This document shows positions 35,677-47,242 of a stretch of 64,000 bases of DNA, piece by piece. The position numbers and the translations under genes are program-made. Position 1 is the first letter of the stretch. Each line of letters begins with the position of its first letter. Origin of the DNA: Mesaphorura yosii (lineage: Eukaryota > Arthropoda > Collembola > Poduromorpha > Tullbergiidae); the NCBI GenBank assembly GCA_009869945.1, contig WIXG01000003.1:620001-684000 (forward strand), written 5' to 3'. The notes beneath the pieces are model-generated. The model saw only the letters and a program-made list of their open reading frames with translations, was not told where the DNA came from and ran no database searches.

Positions 35677-36590
35677 ATGGAGCAGCAAGGCGATGGCTGG
35701 CGAAATAAAGGAAAAATTCAGGTGATCACCGTCGTCGACGTCGTAAGTAAAATGAGCAAAACGAACTCTTTCCAAAGAGTGGTCTTACAGATGCAGATGA
35801 GCGTTGCCAGGGAGATTCGTGTTTATTGGTTGATACTTGTGCAGGTCATTGGAGTGTTCTTTATCATCTTCTACCTCTACTACGCCGTCGCCTTCTTGGC
35901 CGGCATCAACCCCCTCCCCGCAGAGGAGCTCTCGGTCCATTTGGGCCGGTTCCTCGTCCTCCTCGCCTGGGCACTCGCGTTCGTAGTCAATGGGTGGCAG
36001 ATTTACGTGGCCGGCCTCCTTTTCAAAGCAGTTCGACCAGTAAGTTCTAGTTTTAGTGAACACATCCGATTTGAGTCGCATTGTGACTGTTGAATTTCCA
36101 GGACGAGGAAGAGCTGGTCAGTGCCGACGTCACGCCGAGTGGTCGCCGATGGCTCAAGACGGCGATAACCCTCCTCTTGATAATCTCAGTCAAGTTTTTC
36201 TTGTTGTGTCTCGTGCCCCTCGGCGAGACTAACAACTTTGACTTCTTCCTCTGTCTTTTTGAGTTTATCTTCCGGATTGCCGGTCTGTATTTTGTGAAAG
36301 AGCTACTTGACGACATTGCTGCAGAAGAAGTGATACTCACACGAGCAGCCTCCGTGCGAAGCAGGAAATCAGTTGCGGCGCCTGCTGACCGATCTCCACC
36401 ATCACCGCCGCCAGGCATGACAAGGAGCACGACCATCGAAATTCCACTGACAGATTTCATGTCAAATACGACGATGAAAGTCACCCTGAACCAGACTGCT
36501 CATGGCCATCAAGACGGCGGAGGGCACGACTCGGACGCTGACGCGGCGGTAGTCAGCACGGCTGCTGTGGTCAACACGCTCCAGCATTGA
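35677..36590 (+). CDS. Four-helix membrane protein B
   Basis: Exons 35677-35742 (22 codons), 35845-36039 and 36102-36590 join in phase 0 to 249 aa. Helices: VIGVFFIIFYLYYAVAFLAG, FLVLLAWALAFVVNG, AITLLLIISVKFFLLCL and FFLCLFEFIFRIAGLYFV. The polar C-terminal tail of about 100 aa is proline/serine-rich (SPPSPPPG) then histidine/aspartate-rich (GHQDGGGHDSDADA), longer than in its neighbours. Same first-exon design as genes A and C, supporting tandem duplication. Function unknown; such proteins often sit in epithelial junctions or vesicles, which is only a family-level guess. Confidence 0.75.
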
Positions 36591-37104
36591 CAACAGTAAA
36601 CAGCCAACAGTATCCACACCTAATCACTTCACTGCCAGCCCCAAAGCCCAAATCCCTTCTTCCTGCAACTGTTACTGTAATCAACCGAAACCAATACATT
36701 AAAGTGTCAGACATAATATTAAGTGACATTAAAATGAAACTGACATTCATGTTCATCTTTCTACAAGCTCTCTGGACTTTTTCGCGTGCGCGACTCGTTT
36801 TACGCTTGGCAGCTCGAGAAACTTCAAAATCAAGGTTCCAGTTCCGAATCTAAAAATAGCATCAGAATCTCGATCTTATGCCTCTTTCATTTTCTTAAAG
36901 CTCAGGCTCGACTCAGGCGCAGGTTTGGCCCGCCTCACTCCCACACAGAAATCACATCGAAAAACATAAAGCACGGAGCACGAGTTGGTGATAATAGTGA
37001 TAGTGACGCGCAGCTGCAGCTAGCAGCTGACTCTAGAAGATCAAGAAATAACATTAAATGAATTAATTGCGCAAGTTCGGCCAATTGCTCAGTCATAGAG
37101 TAGA
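36591..37104. other. Intergenic between four-helix genes B and C
   Basis: 514 bp without supported coding exons. Confidence 0.5.
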
Positions 37105-37928
37105 ATGCTGACTCACCTGAAAAAGTTGAAGCTGATTGTGCAAGTTCACGCAGTTCTCAACATCGTAAGTCCAATAATCTTCAATACAATTTTACCTGAT
37201 TAGTTGAAGTTCTTTAATTTTGCTTCCGCTACAGTTTCTGGTGTTCATTCTCATCATTTATTTGTGTCAAGTCGTCGTTTCCGAGTACTTGGACCAGTCT
37301 CATGACATTCACTCCGAGAATCAGCCTCGAACTTGTAAGCGGCAACTTAAAGTTGAAAAATACAAGTTCAGCACCCAGCACGTGTCGGCAGTGATTGCTT
37401 ATTTCTTCTTTGTTTCAGGTTGGGTCTTATGGATCACAGTGTCCTTGATCGCCGTCATCATCATTCCACTCCAAATCACAGCGGACGCCTTCCTGTGCAA
37501 AGTAAAGCACTTAAACGTTCAATTTATGAGCATGACACATGCGAAATCTGTTTGCAAGTATAATAAACCATGATTATTTAAAGGATATGAATGACACGCT
37601 CCGTTCCATCCAGAAGTACCAGCAATGGCTCCGGATCTCCACACTTTTCATCGCCCACTGTGTCCTGGGGATCATCCTCGCCTTTTTCTGCCCAATCAGT
37701 CCTAGCGGAACACCAGGAGGCTTCTTTCTCGTTGCCATCATTCTTGCCAGTCGTCTCGGAGCGGTGTACTCCGCGTACAAGTACAAACGAGCTTTGGAAT
37801 CCATTGTTTATCGTACAACAACGCCTGCCAGTCAAGAAGGAGGCTCCAGTGAGTCGGCACCGCTGTCGCTGGCCAATGGCGGCTGTCGAAGCATCAGTCC
37901 AGACTTTCTGCTTCTGGAACAAACATAA
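37105..37928 (+). CDS. Four-helix membrane protein C
   Basis: Exons 37105-37164 (20 codons, ending VLNI), 37235-37334, 37419-37501 and 37584-37928 give 195 aa with phases 0, 1, 0. Helices: FLVFILIIYLCQVVV, WVLWITVSLIAVIIIPL, LFIAHCVLGIILAFF and FFLVAIILASRLGAVY. A serine-rich cytoplasmic tail of about 40 aa ends LLLEQT. Third member of the tandem trio; it has two more introns than A and is strongly diverged in sequence. A poly(A) signal follows 21 bp after the stop. Confidence 0.72.
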
Positions 37929-38408
37929 ATTTCGACTTGGGTTCCTAGAATAAATCCATTTACTTTTAACTTGATGGCTGGATTCATTCATTCTTATTCT
38001 CTGACGGAGACGGAATTCTGATTCCTAATTCGTGACGTGGCGGTGGTTGCGCGTGCAGTGCAGCAGGAAAACAAGTCGGTGTCTGGTGCAAGTTTCCTTT
38101 GATGGCTTTCTTGACAGCAGCCTCGTTAAAAACCGGAGCAAACGTGGAGCAATTAAAAAGCATTATTGCTTAAAGTGCTTTTTTTCAGCCTTTGTCAAGA
38201 ATCAAAGCGGTGCCGACGTGAACTCCGGAACCGAATTACAACTTGGTCATAATTGCAGCAGAAAAGAATGCAAACACAAGGCTGCAAGGTAATACTTACA
38301 CGTGCTCAATAATTACTTCATTGCTTCATCTGAGATCTCGTCTGAGCCTGACAAGAGAAAAAAGATCAACCATAAGCTTATTGCAATCATAATCAAGAAC
38401 AAAAAGGA
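37929..38408. other. Intergenic upstream of ABCH-4
   Basis: Contains the gene C poly(A) signal AATAAA (37949-37954). The rest presumably carries the ABCH-4 promoter. No other feature seen. Confidence 0.5.
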
Positions 38409-41400
38409 ATGCCTGGCATTGCTGGGTAAGATTCTTTGAGCCAAAAGCCCAAAGCACAAGTGCGACTGATAACAATTTTTCTTGCAGAAAGGTCAATCTT
38501 GGATTCTCGGGTTCGGAGCGTGACTACATACCGATGAAGCCTGTTCAGCGTTCCGCTCCACCACTGCCGCAACGTCCCCGGGCTCAGCCGCCGTCTCTGT
38601 CTCACATTAACAGACCGCTGCCTCGACCGCCGAAGAATCGTACGGTCGTGTACGTCGAGAACGCAAACAAAATCTACGGCTCTGGGAACAATGCTCGGCA
38701 TGTGCTGGAAAACTTGAACATGGCTGTGGAAGAGCACTCCATGTAAGTCAACTAATTTCTTCGTAAATCATGAAACGAAATGAAAACTTTGAAAACGTAA
38801 TTTTCTTTCTTACAAAAAAGATACGGGCTGCTGGGCGCCAGCGGCTGTGGAAAGACGACGATTCTGTCTTGCATTGTAGCACTGCGCAAGCTGAATACAG
38901 GCACGATTCTCATCTGTGGACAGGCGACCGGCACGCCAGAATCTGGAATTCCTGGGAAGAAAGTGGGCTATATGCCGCAGGTGAGCAGTGCGATCACCGG
39001 CCACTCCAAGCTTAACCCAAAATGCCTTAAAACAGGAAATTGCAATAAACGGTGAGTTCACGATCGTCGAAGTCCTCGCCTACTTTGGCCGAATTTACGG
39101 GATGAAAAACTCAAATATTGAGGACCGGACGGAGTACTTACAAACGCTGTTCCACTTGCATGGGCTCACCGAGCGAATTCAGAATTTGAGGTGACCTGCA
39201 CGGCACACAATTACAGATACACCACCGAAGTGGAAATGTGCTTACAACTCGAAATCATGCGTCATTTTTGCATGCTATTTTCTTTAGCGACAGTCAGAAA
39301 CGCCGTGTGTCGATGGCTGTATCGCTCATACACGAGCCGGACCTGCTTATTCTGGACGAACCCACTGTCGGACTGGATCCACTGCTTCGGGACAGCATCT
39401 GGGTCTACTTGCACCAGTTGGTTGCGAAGAGCTCGACGACAATCATCGTGACCACGCACTACATCGAGGAAATGCGAGAAGTCGATCGCGTAAGTTCGCA
39501 TTTCGTGTACGGATCCTCAGCGCTATGCTACGAGCTGTGGCAACGAGTTTTTGATTTTCCCCGCCAGATTGGCATCATGCGCAGTGGACATTTGCTTTGT
39601 GAGGACTCGCCCATGAATCTGCTGCAGATTTACAACGAGAACTTACTGGATTCCGTCGTCGTAAAGTTGTGCAAGCAAGACGAACGCCCGACCACTCCGG
39701 GAGTGGTGGGACCCTTCGGCCAAGGACAAGGAGTTGGCGAAATCATTCAGCCAGCCGATCCGGGCGCGGACCCGAGGCACGGAGACGTTGACGGAGTCTG
39801 TTCTCAGTCTCGTCGTCGGCGAGACGTCCAGGCAGAATGGCACTCCGGCTGGGGAGTCGAGCCAGCCACCACGAGAAGCAAAGACCGGATGCGCGCGCTG
39901 CTGGTGAAGGACTTCCTGGTTCTCATTCGCAACTGGCTCTTCTCCAGCATCGTCATTTTCATGCCCGCAATGGCCGTGTCTGTCTTTAGCATCGTTCTCG
40001 GCTCTTTGCCGTCGCATCTCAAAGTTGGCGTTGTCAACTACGAGATTGAGGAGTGTCCAAGCAATGGGAATTGGTCTGCGTTGATGGCGGCGGGCTGCTC
40101 ACAGCCTCCAAATCTGAGCTGCGTATACTTGGACTTGCTGAATAAGAAAGTTGTGGAGCTCCTACCATTTGACACGCTGGAAGAAGCTGAGGAGGAAGCA
40201 CTCAAGCTTAATTTGAGAGGATACGTTTGGTTTGAAGCAAACTTCTCGAGCCGCTTCTTCAAGCGGTTGGTCCACAAAGAGCCGGCGACCAATGAAACAT
40301 TGGCCAATTCCCAAATCAACGTTCGTCTGGATACAGCAGGTATTCAGCTCTCAGCTTCAGCTGCTTTTGGCCAATGATTCGCTGAGAAACTGTGTTTTAC
40401 GCTTTTCACTTTTTCAGACTCGGAAATTGGAATGTTTTTACGGAACACGTTCCAGAATGCATACAACACACTCAGTGGCGATTTATTCACGATGTGTGGC
40501 ATCAAAACTGATGAGAGGAAGTCGCCGATTCAGGTTGGCGTCTGGCGCTGGCGATCTAATTCATGGAAAAGGCAAATTAATTGCTAGAGAATCTCATACT
40601 GTTCTCATTTTCAGTATGGAGACCAAATATTTCAAGCCGCTTCCGGGGATAAGAACGCCGACCTTGGATATCAAACGATTGGCATCGCCATCTGCTACAT
40701 TTTCTTCTTCACCGCCCTCCAGTGCGGTCTGACGTACGTCATCGAGAAGAAGGACGGCATGCTGCACCGGACGATTGTTTCTGGAGTTGAGAGGGTTGAG
40801 ATCCTGCTGTCCCATTTTTTCGTGCACCTTGTGGGTGTGGTCATGTTGCAAATCATTGTGTCCTTCGTCCTGGTATTTGTGGTATTCAACGTGAAGCCAC
40901 ATGGCTCCCTTCTCCTCAGTTTTCCACTGGTCTTGCTTAGTAGCATCACTGGAATATCGTTCGGTAAGCCTTCTAACCTACGTATTACTTAATTTTGGGT
41001 GCTTTTTAAAGTCTTGAGCCTCCTACTTTGGTATGATAGGGTTTTTGGTGGCGACATTTTGCACTGAGGAGAAGCACACGATGTTGATGTCCCTTGGGTA
41101 ATTCATCCTCTGCATTGCCAAGTCAATGAGAAACGCAAGCTAATCTGGTCCTTGTTCTCCTTTCCAGTTGTATAATTCCGAAGATGATCCTAACTGGAAT
41201 CATGTGGCCTCTTCAAGACCTTCCTTTGGCCCTGCAGTACGTGGGACTTGCCATGCCGGTTACTATCCCTCTGGTAGGAATCCGCTCCATCTTGTTTCGA
41301 GGCATGGGAATGCGCGATGAAATGGTCTGGCTTGGCTTTGTGACCGCTGTGGCATGGACCGCCGGTACCTGGCTCGTCATTTGGCTTTGGAACAAATTCG

Positions 41401-41417
41401 CAGATCGCAAAGGGTAA
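38409..41417 (+). CDS. ABCH-4: ABC half-transporter with altered signature motif
   Basis: Fourth ABCH/ABCG23-like copy, 777 aa from ten exons: 38409-38425, 38488-38742, 38821-38980, 39036-39190, 39288-39489, 39568-40339, 40418-40533, 40615-40963, 41040-41097, 41168-41417. Exon sizes 17, 160, 155, 202, 116 and 58 repeat exactly in ABCH-5. Walker A GASGCGKT, Walker B LLILDEP and H-loop TTHYIEE are intact, but the signature reads LSDSQ: the second glycine is serine, unlike LSDGQ or LSEGQ in the other four. The membrane motif is EKKDGMLHRT. The N-terminal linker is proline-rich (PRPRAQPPSL). It lies tandem with ABCH-5, with 477 bp between them, and shares two blocks of identical DNA with it. AATAAA overlaps the stop at 41417. 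Confidence 0.92.
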
Positions 41418-41894
41418 ATAAAGCTATAAAATATTTATGTACTTAAATCAGAACAATAAAGATTGAATGATGATTTCGACTTTTTCCACGTGATTACTGA
41501 GTCTTATTGTCGACGACGTGACAGTCACGGTACGACACGATTAAACTACACATGCACGTCTGCTACGAAATCGGCCATGAAGAAACAGAGAAACAGGGCA
41601 GTGACGTCGACAGTGGCCCAAATGCTCGATTTTGATTTTGGTCATACGACCTACCGACTTAGGGCTGGAAAACAAGATCACCAAAGTCACGCACCGCATT
41701 TACTGCGGTACCGTGCCAAGCAGGCCAGACTTTTGTGACCGGCATGTTTCTTTGCTAAGAAATGACGCACAGCGCGTGTGTTCTCCAGTCTGTAGCCTTG
41801 GGAGTTTTACACAAAAATTGTCTCGATTTTTCTCGAATCTGTAATTCGTAACTCAACCGATCACAATAAACGTATTAATTTTGTTTAAAAGATC
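41418..41894. other. ABCH-4/ABCH-5 spacer
   Basis: A second AATAAA at 41455-41460 probably serves ABCH-4. The remainder is presumed ABCH-5 promoter; frames at 41463-41844 are unsupported. Confidence 0.5.
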
Positions 41895-44800
41895 ATGGAA
41901 CACTTGAAGGGGTAAGCTTCCGGTTGTCCCTTTTAAAAATGAAGCGATAAGCTATCACGTCCTGAGTGCTATGTCCTGGCATCTGTAGGAGGGTCAATCA
42001 TCGCTTCACGAGTCCGTCCCCATCCGTCGAAATGTCGGAAGAGCCTCTCAACGCAATCCACGTGGCTCCACCGCACATGGGTCGATTGCCTCCGCCGCCA
42101 CCTCCACCACCGAAAGCTAGAACGGTCGTCCACGTCGAGAATGCAAACAAGGTCTACGGCTCAGGGGAGAAGGTGAGACAGGTGCTGGTAAACATGTGCA
42201 TGGAGGTGGAAGAACACACCATGTGAGTTAATTGAGTGCGTTAAAATGAATGGAGACTAGAATGAATTGATTCTGCGTTCTATGCGAAAGATATGGGCTT
42301 CTGGGCGCCTCTGGCTGTGGAAAGACGACGATTTTGTCATGCATCGTGGCGCTTCGCAAACTGGATTGGGGCAGTATCCTGATTTGTGGGGAGCCCACGG
42401 GGACTCCGGCGTCTGGAGTTCCCGGGAAGAAAGTAGGTTACATGCCTCAGGTAAATTGACATACACTTTACTCACTTCAAGTCCTTGATGAAAGTAACTT
42501 TACAACCTACCATGTGTAATACGACAAAAGGAAATTGCAATGAACGGTGAGTTCACGATCGTCGAAGTCCTCGCCTACTTTGGCCGAATTTACGGGATGA
42601 ACCGGACCGAAATAAAGAATCGTACGATGCACTTGCAAACGCTGCTTGATTTGGAAGGTCTTGAAGAGCGGATCGAAAAGTTGAGGTACACTTTCGGACA
42701 ATTCGGCTTCGAATATTTAAGATTACATTCACTGCGATAGTACTGTGTATTTCTACGGTTTGCAGCGATGGACAAAAGCGTCGTGTGTCGATGGCTGTAT
42801 CGCTCATACACGAGCCGGACCTGCTTATTCTGGACGAACCCACTGTCGGACTGGATCCTTTACTGCGTGAGAGCATTTGGCTTTACCTCTGTGATTTAGT
42901 GGCAAACAGCTCGACGACCATCATCGTGACCACGCACTACATCGAGGAGATGCGAGAAGCGGATAGGGTAAGACTGTAAGACAGTAGTATTCTATGCTCA
43001 AACTTCTTTGGGCATTGATTATGCCTGCCAATTTCCTTTCTGGCCCCAGGTCGGAATAATGCGTAGTGGCCGCCTGCTCTGCGAGGACTCGCCTACAAAT
43101 CTGCTTCGGATCTACAACGAGAATTTACTGGAGACGGTCATGGCGAAGCTGTGCAAGCAAGACGAGGGCCCGCAACCCGGAGAGATCATCCGACCCGCAA
43201 GACCTGGGCGGTGGGGCGACGGTCTTCCGGGCGCTAGTTCCAGCCAGGAAGCCAACAGGAGGGCTCGGACCGAAGTATGCATTCGTGCTGAGTGGACAGA
43301 CGGTGCTGGCGGTGACGGTGGAAGGGAACGAGGCGAGACGTCGACGACCAGCTCGCTGCACCGTCTGCACGCCCTGTTCGTAAAGGATTATCTCGTGGTT
43401 ACCCGTAATATTCTGTTCTCGATCGTCTGCATTCTTATTCCCTCCATCGGCATTTCTATCTTCGAAGCCATTCTTGATTCGAAACCCACCGACCTGAAGA
43501 TCGGAGTCGTCAACTTCGAAACCAACGCGTGTCCATTCGGCGGTGGCGATGGGCTAGGCTCAGGCTCGCCGCTGATTTCCATTGACAAAGGAAGGAAAGG
43601 TTGCTCCACGGCGTTGGCCAACTTGAGCTGCGCCTTCCTCGATGCAATTGACCCCGCAGCATTCAAGTTTATACCCTTCGACAAGCTTGAGAACGCCGAG
43701 AACGAAGCATTCAACGGGAAGCTTTGGGGATTCGTCTGGTTCGAAGAGGACTTCTCGAGCCAATTTTATAAACGGGTTGCGATGGACGGTGTTGGAGCTG
43801 ATGGGGATATGCTGGCTGGGTCACGAATCAATGTCCGCCTGGATACAGTCGGTGAGTGCAAACCATTTACGCTGGCAAATAAGACTTGCAAATTATGAAC
43901 TGTTTTACAGAACCTGGGGTTGGATACTTTTTACGCAAGACTTTGATCGACGCATTTCACAAGCTGAGAGGAAACTTGTTCGAGTTGTGTGGCATTGATG
44001 GATCGGCTAAACAGCTCCCAATTAAGGTAACCAAACGAGTCTTTAATTTAGCCTCAGTTCTTTAATTTAACTGCTGTATTAATACGTTAACTTTTTGTTC
44101 GTAGTTTGGTGACCCGATTTTTTCCAAGAAGCAACCCAAACAGATTGCGTTCGTGGGCATGGGCGTGACAATCAGCTTCGTCTTCTTCTTCTGCTTCCTG
44201 CAACTTGGAATGTTTTACATCAACGAGAAGAAGGACGGCATGCTTAACCGGACAATGGTGGCTGGGGTCGCCAAAATCGAGATCATGTTCTCGCATTTTG
44301 TCATGCAGCTCTTAGTCGTGGCTTTGGCGCAGACGCTGTCCTGTTTCCTCCTCGTCTTTGTCATTTTCGGAGCGGAAACCCAAGGATCGCTTCTGCTTGG
44401 CTTTTCACTTGTGATTCTGACCACAATGGTCGGGGCGTCACTCGGTAAGTGAAGCTCAGACCATCGTTAGCTCAAATTAACTGATTTTGGGTTGATTTTG
44501 ATTTGTTGCAGGGATTTTGCTCGGCACATTTTGCTCGAACGAGAAAAATGGGATGCTGTTTGTGATGGGGTAAACTAAATACATCTCCAGACTCAGGTCA
44601 AGTTTAATTGTTGGAACAGAGAACTCTGTATTAAGCTAAATCTATTTTTGTTCTGCTTTAAGGTTGTGGTTCCCAACTTTCTTACTCTCAGGCATTTTCT
44701 ACCCGCTTGACGGCCTGCCTGCGACTCTCCGTCACATTTCACACGCCCTTCCCTCCACAATTGCTGCGACGGGGCTGCGAGCAATCATTTGCCGTGGAAT

Positions 44801-44909
44801 GGACTTGGGTGACGACATCGTATGGCTTGGATTCATGACTTCCACTGCTTGGATCGTCGGCATTTGGCTCCTTATTTTCCTCACGCATAAATTCGGTCAA
44901 AATAAATAA
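41895..44909 (+). CDS. ABCH-5: ABC half-transporter, ABCG23-like
   Basis: Fifth copy, 776 aa from ten exons: 41895-41911, 41989-42222, 42291-42450, 42531-42685, 42766-42967, 43050-43851, 43911-44026, 44105-44444, 44512-44569, 44663-44909. All motifs are standard (Walker A GASGCGKT, signature LSDGQ, Walker B LLILDEP, H-loop TTHYIEE, EKKDGMLNRT). The N-terminal linker contains eight consecutive prolines. The linker after the NBD (about 305-365) is glycine/arginine-rich. Its C-terminus FGQNK resembles ABCH-1 and -2. Remains of a sixth copy follow downstream and are most like this one. Predicted role as for ABCH-1. Confidence 0.92.
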
Positions 44910-45104
44910 TAAACAGTACAATACAGTGGCTTATAGAATTAACGACCAAGTGGGTAATTAAACCATTGTTTTATGAAACGTTTGCGTTTGTGTTCCTTTC
45001 GGATCGCCTGCACTGATACATTCATTCATCAATTATTAACTACTGACCCAAAATTTCTCATGTTAACTGTACAAGCGGCTTGCAATGAATGGCACGAGTG
45101 ACTA

Positions 45105-45297
45105 GGCTCTGGCTGGGTCGCGAATCAGTGTGAGGCTGGACATGCTCTGTGAGTGATTATCTGACCCCATTATGTCGAAGGTCAGCGCTTTTTGATTGGT
45201 TTAAGCGATTTCAAGTCCTGAAATCGGATACTTTATGCACAAGACTCTGACCGAAGCATTTCACAAGCGAAGTGGGAATTTATTTTCGTTGTATGCG
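45105..45297 (+). pseudogene. ABCH pseudogene fragment (middle exons)
   Basis: Two short pieces match the end of ABCH-5 exon 6 and its exon 7. 45108-45150 reads LAGSRISVRLDM followed by a GTGAGT donor. About 45214-45297 reads EIGYFMHKTLTEAFHK. No upstream NBD and no continuation of the exon are present. Confidence 0.7.
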
Positions 45298-45496
45298 TTT
45301 TCGTTTTAAATAGCACATTTGACGCTTATTATAATGTAATTTAGTACACGGTCGATACCGCGTCATGAGTCGCAGTTGAATGAGCATAAAGAGCTTCACT
45401 ACTTTCCGAAAGGTAATTTTAAACCAACTTTTATTAAAGTATTCAATATTTTGATGAAATTAAAATTAAAAAACACACGAAAAAGATACTAAAAAG

Positions 45497-46255
45497 CTAT
45501 TGAAACAACAACTTGGGGATTATTCTCGTAATGAATCTAGTCAAATCGTCAATAATTGAAATTCCAATCAATGGATTTTCTTCACTATTCGCTGGAGATT
45601 CACCAGCAACTGTGCTTTTTCGCAGTTCATTACGCTTCTTGAAATCGCCACCACAATGACTACCATGGTTATACTGTTGTTGCAGGACTGGGACAACTTC
45701 AGGTTCGGAGAATTCGGGAAGCTTGGGTGGACGTCCACGGAACAGCGACTTGAATATTCTCCACAAGTATTTAGATCTGAATAATCTAATTAATCCAAAT
45801 GTACGACCCTGCACTTGTGATTGTGAGCTGGACTTGGACGCTTCTTCGTCCTTTGCAAGTTCAATCAGCTCGTCGTAAACAGCTCGTTGCTCTGATGTGA
45901 GATTAGTCACGTCGATCTTGGATAAGAATTTAGTATCGATTTCAGGCTCCTCCTCGTCTTCTGCAGTGTTTTCGTCCTTTTCCTTCGGAAATATGAACCC
46001 TGGCCCGTGCGCTGGATCTTGGCCATTTGAGTGCTGGTCAATTGGAATCAATCAGTCAGAGTCTTGAGCAATGAACTGAGAAGGATCGAGTCTTAATGAA
46101 ACATTGAGTTTGTGCTTTACCTGTGAATCAGTTTCTTCTATTGGGAAAAATCCGTTGCCGGCTCCGACGATGGTTCCACCGCTGACTCCGTCTAATGTCA
46201 CAGTCAGAGCCAGTGTCAGGCTAAGCAAGATAGTTGAATACTTTAACGAGTACAT
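45497..46255 (-). CDS. Orphan secreted protein
   Basis: Not recognised. Exons 46255-46121 and 46033-45497 join in phase 0 (GTAAAG donor, CAG acceptor) to 223 aa. A clear signal peptide (YSTILLSLTLALTV, cleavage likely after VSGG) precedes an acidic segment (EDEEEPEIDTKF), a basic central region (LFRSKYLWRIFKSLFRGRPP) and an amphipathic C-terminus (DLTRFITRIIPKLLFQ). There are no cysteine-rich or enzymatic motifs. The acid-then-basic layout resembles secreted precursor proteins such as peptide prohormones or antimicrobial precursors, but that is speculation. It lies between the two pieces of the ABCH pseudogene, on the opposite strand. Confidence 0.6.
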
Positions 46256-46943
46256 CTCCACATCTATTTTGTATGCAACGATTTTAGTAGAGATCAGTTT
46301 GATTCGATTTTGGTCAAATTTTGAAATGATTCAGAAATTGAGAATAAGCAAATCTTTTATACCTATCGAGGTCCACACGCCACACGGCTTGTAAAATTGA
46401 CATAATTATGCCAAGACAGCGTCAGGGATTTACCAAACAGAAAATTTAAAACAACAGTACTTCGGTGTCTGACAATTTTATTACATCACACTTAATTGGT
46501 ATTCCTCTGCGGAAATGTAAATTTAGTTAAGAAACAGATCACGCATTATTCAGCATGGTACGAATGAACAAATTAACTCACCTATTTAAGAGAATCATCA
46601 TCATGCCTCCAAGCAATCCTTCAACAATGCATCTTCAAATCGCAGTACAAAAGATGAGGGAATCCCTTGGCCGATTTAAATATGGATTCAGATGTGGCAT
46701 ACTTTCACATTTATTACAATAATTGACGATTGGCTGTAATCTTAACATATATAACGTCTGCTGATACAGAATTTTATACCGGTCGCTGGTCTTGAATTTG
46801 GCTTCTAAACGATCTTAATATTGGCACAATTCCTAAATATCTGCGTAGGGCTAGGATTATAGGTTAGGTTAGTGAAAAGTTGAGACTGACTAAAGATGAA
46901 GTGGTGAAGAGCGTGAAGATGAGCTTCAAAGATTTTTAGATTG
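46256..46943. other. Intergenic, nothing recognised
   Basis: AT-rich sequence upstream of the orphan secreted gene. Confidence 0.5.
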
Positions 46944-47186
46944 CTAATTCATGCTTCTGTGCTGAACTGCGCGAGAATGCGCGTGCGCAGCGGTGGCTGT
47001 GCCTCCAGACCCGTCACTAATGGAGCCTCCTCCTGAACCTCCAGCAAAACATTGATCACTTTCATTGTCATCTTCGTCTTCAGGGGTGGTGAGCAGCGTC
47101 TGGGTCCCGCTGAGTCCTGGCCCTGAGCCTCCACTGGAGCAGGGCGTCTGTGGGGGCGTGGCTTCGTTCTCGACGGATTTCGGCAT
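46944..47186 (-). CDS. Low-complexity ORF, possible terminal exon
   Basis: An 80-codon minus-strand frame, rich in Gly, Ser, Thr and acidic residues (SSGGSGPGLSG, LLTTPEDEDDNESDQ), ends in a histidine/alanine tail. It could be a real last exon of an otherwise unseen gene or a by-product of GC-rich repeats. It sits inside the gap between the ABCH pseudogene pieces. Confidence 0.25.
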   Translation of the reverse strand: MPKSVENEATPPQTPCSSGGSGPGLSGTQTLLTTPEDEDDNESDQCFAGGSGGGSISDGSGGTATAAHAHSRAVQHRSMN

Positions 47187-47242
47187 TGAAATGGAAAGCG
47201 AGTGGCTGTGGGAAGCCGTAACACTACATCGACATACATTTT

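Noticed and set aside
38032..38292. 86-codon plus-strand ORF before ABCH-4
   Set aside because: Basic, no domain, and out of phase with the ABCH-4 first exon.
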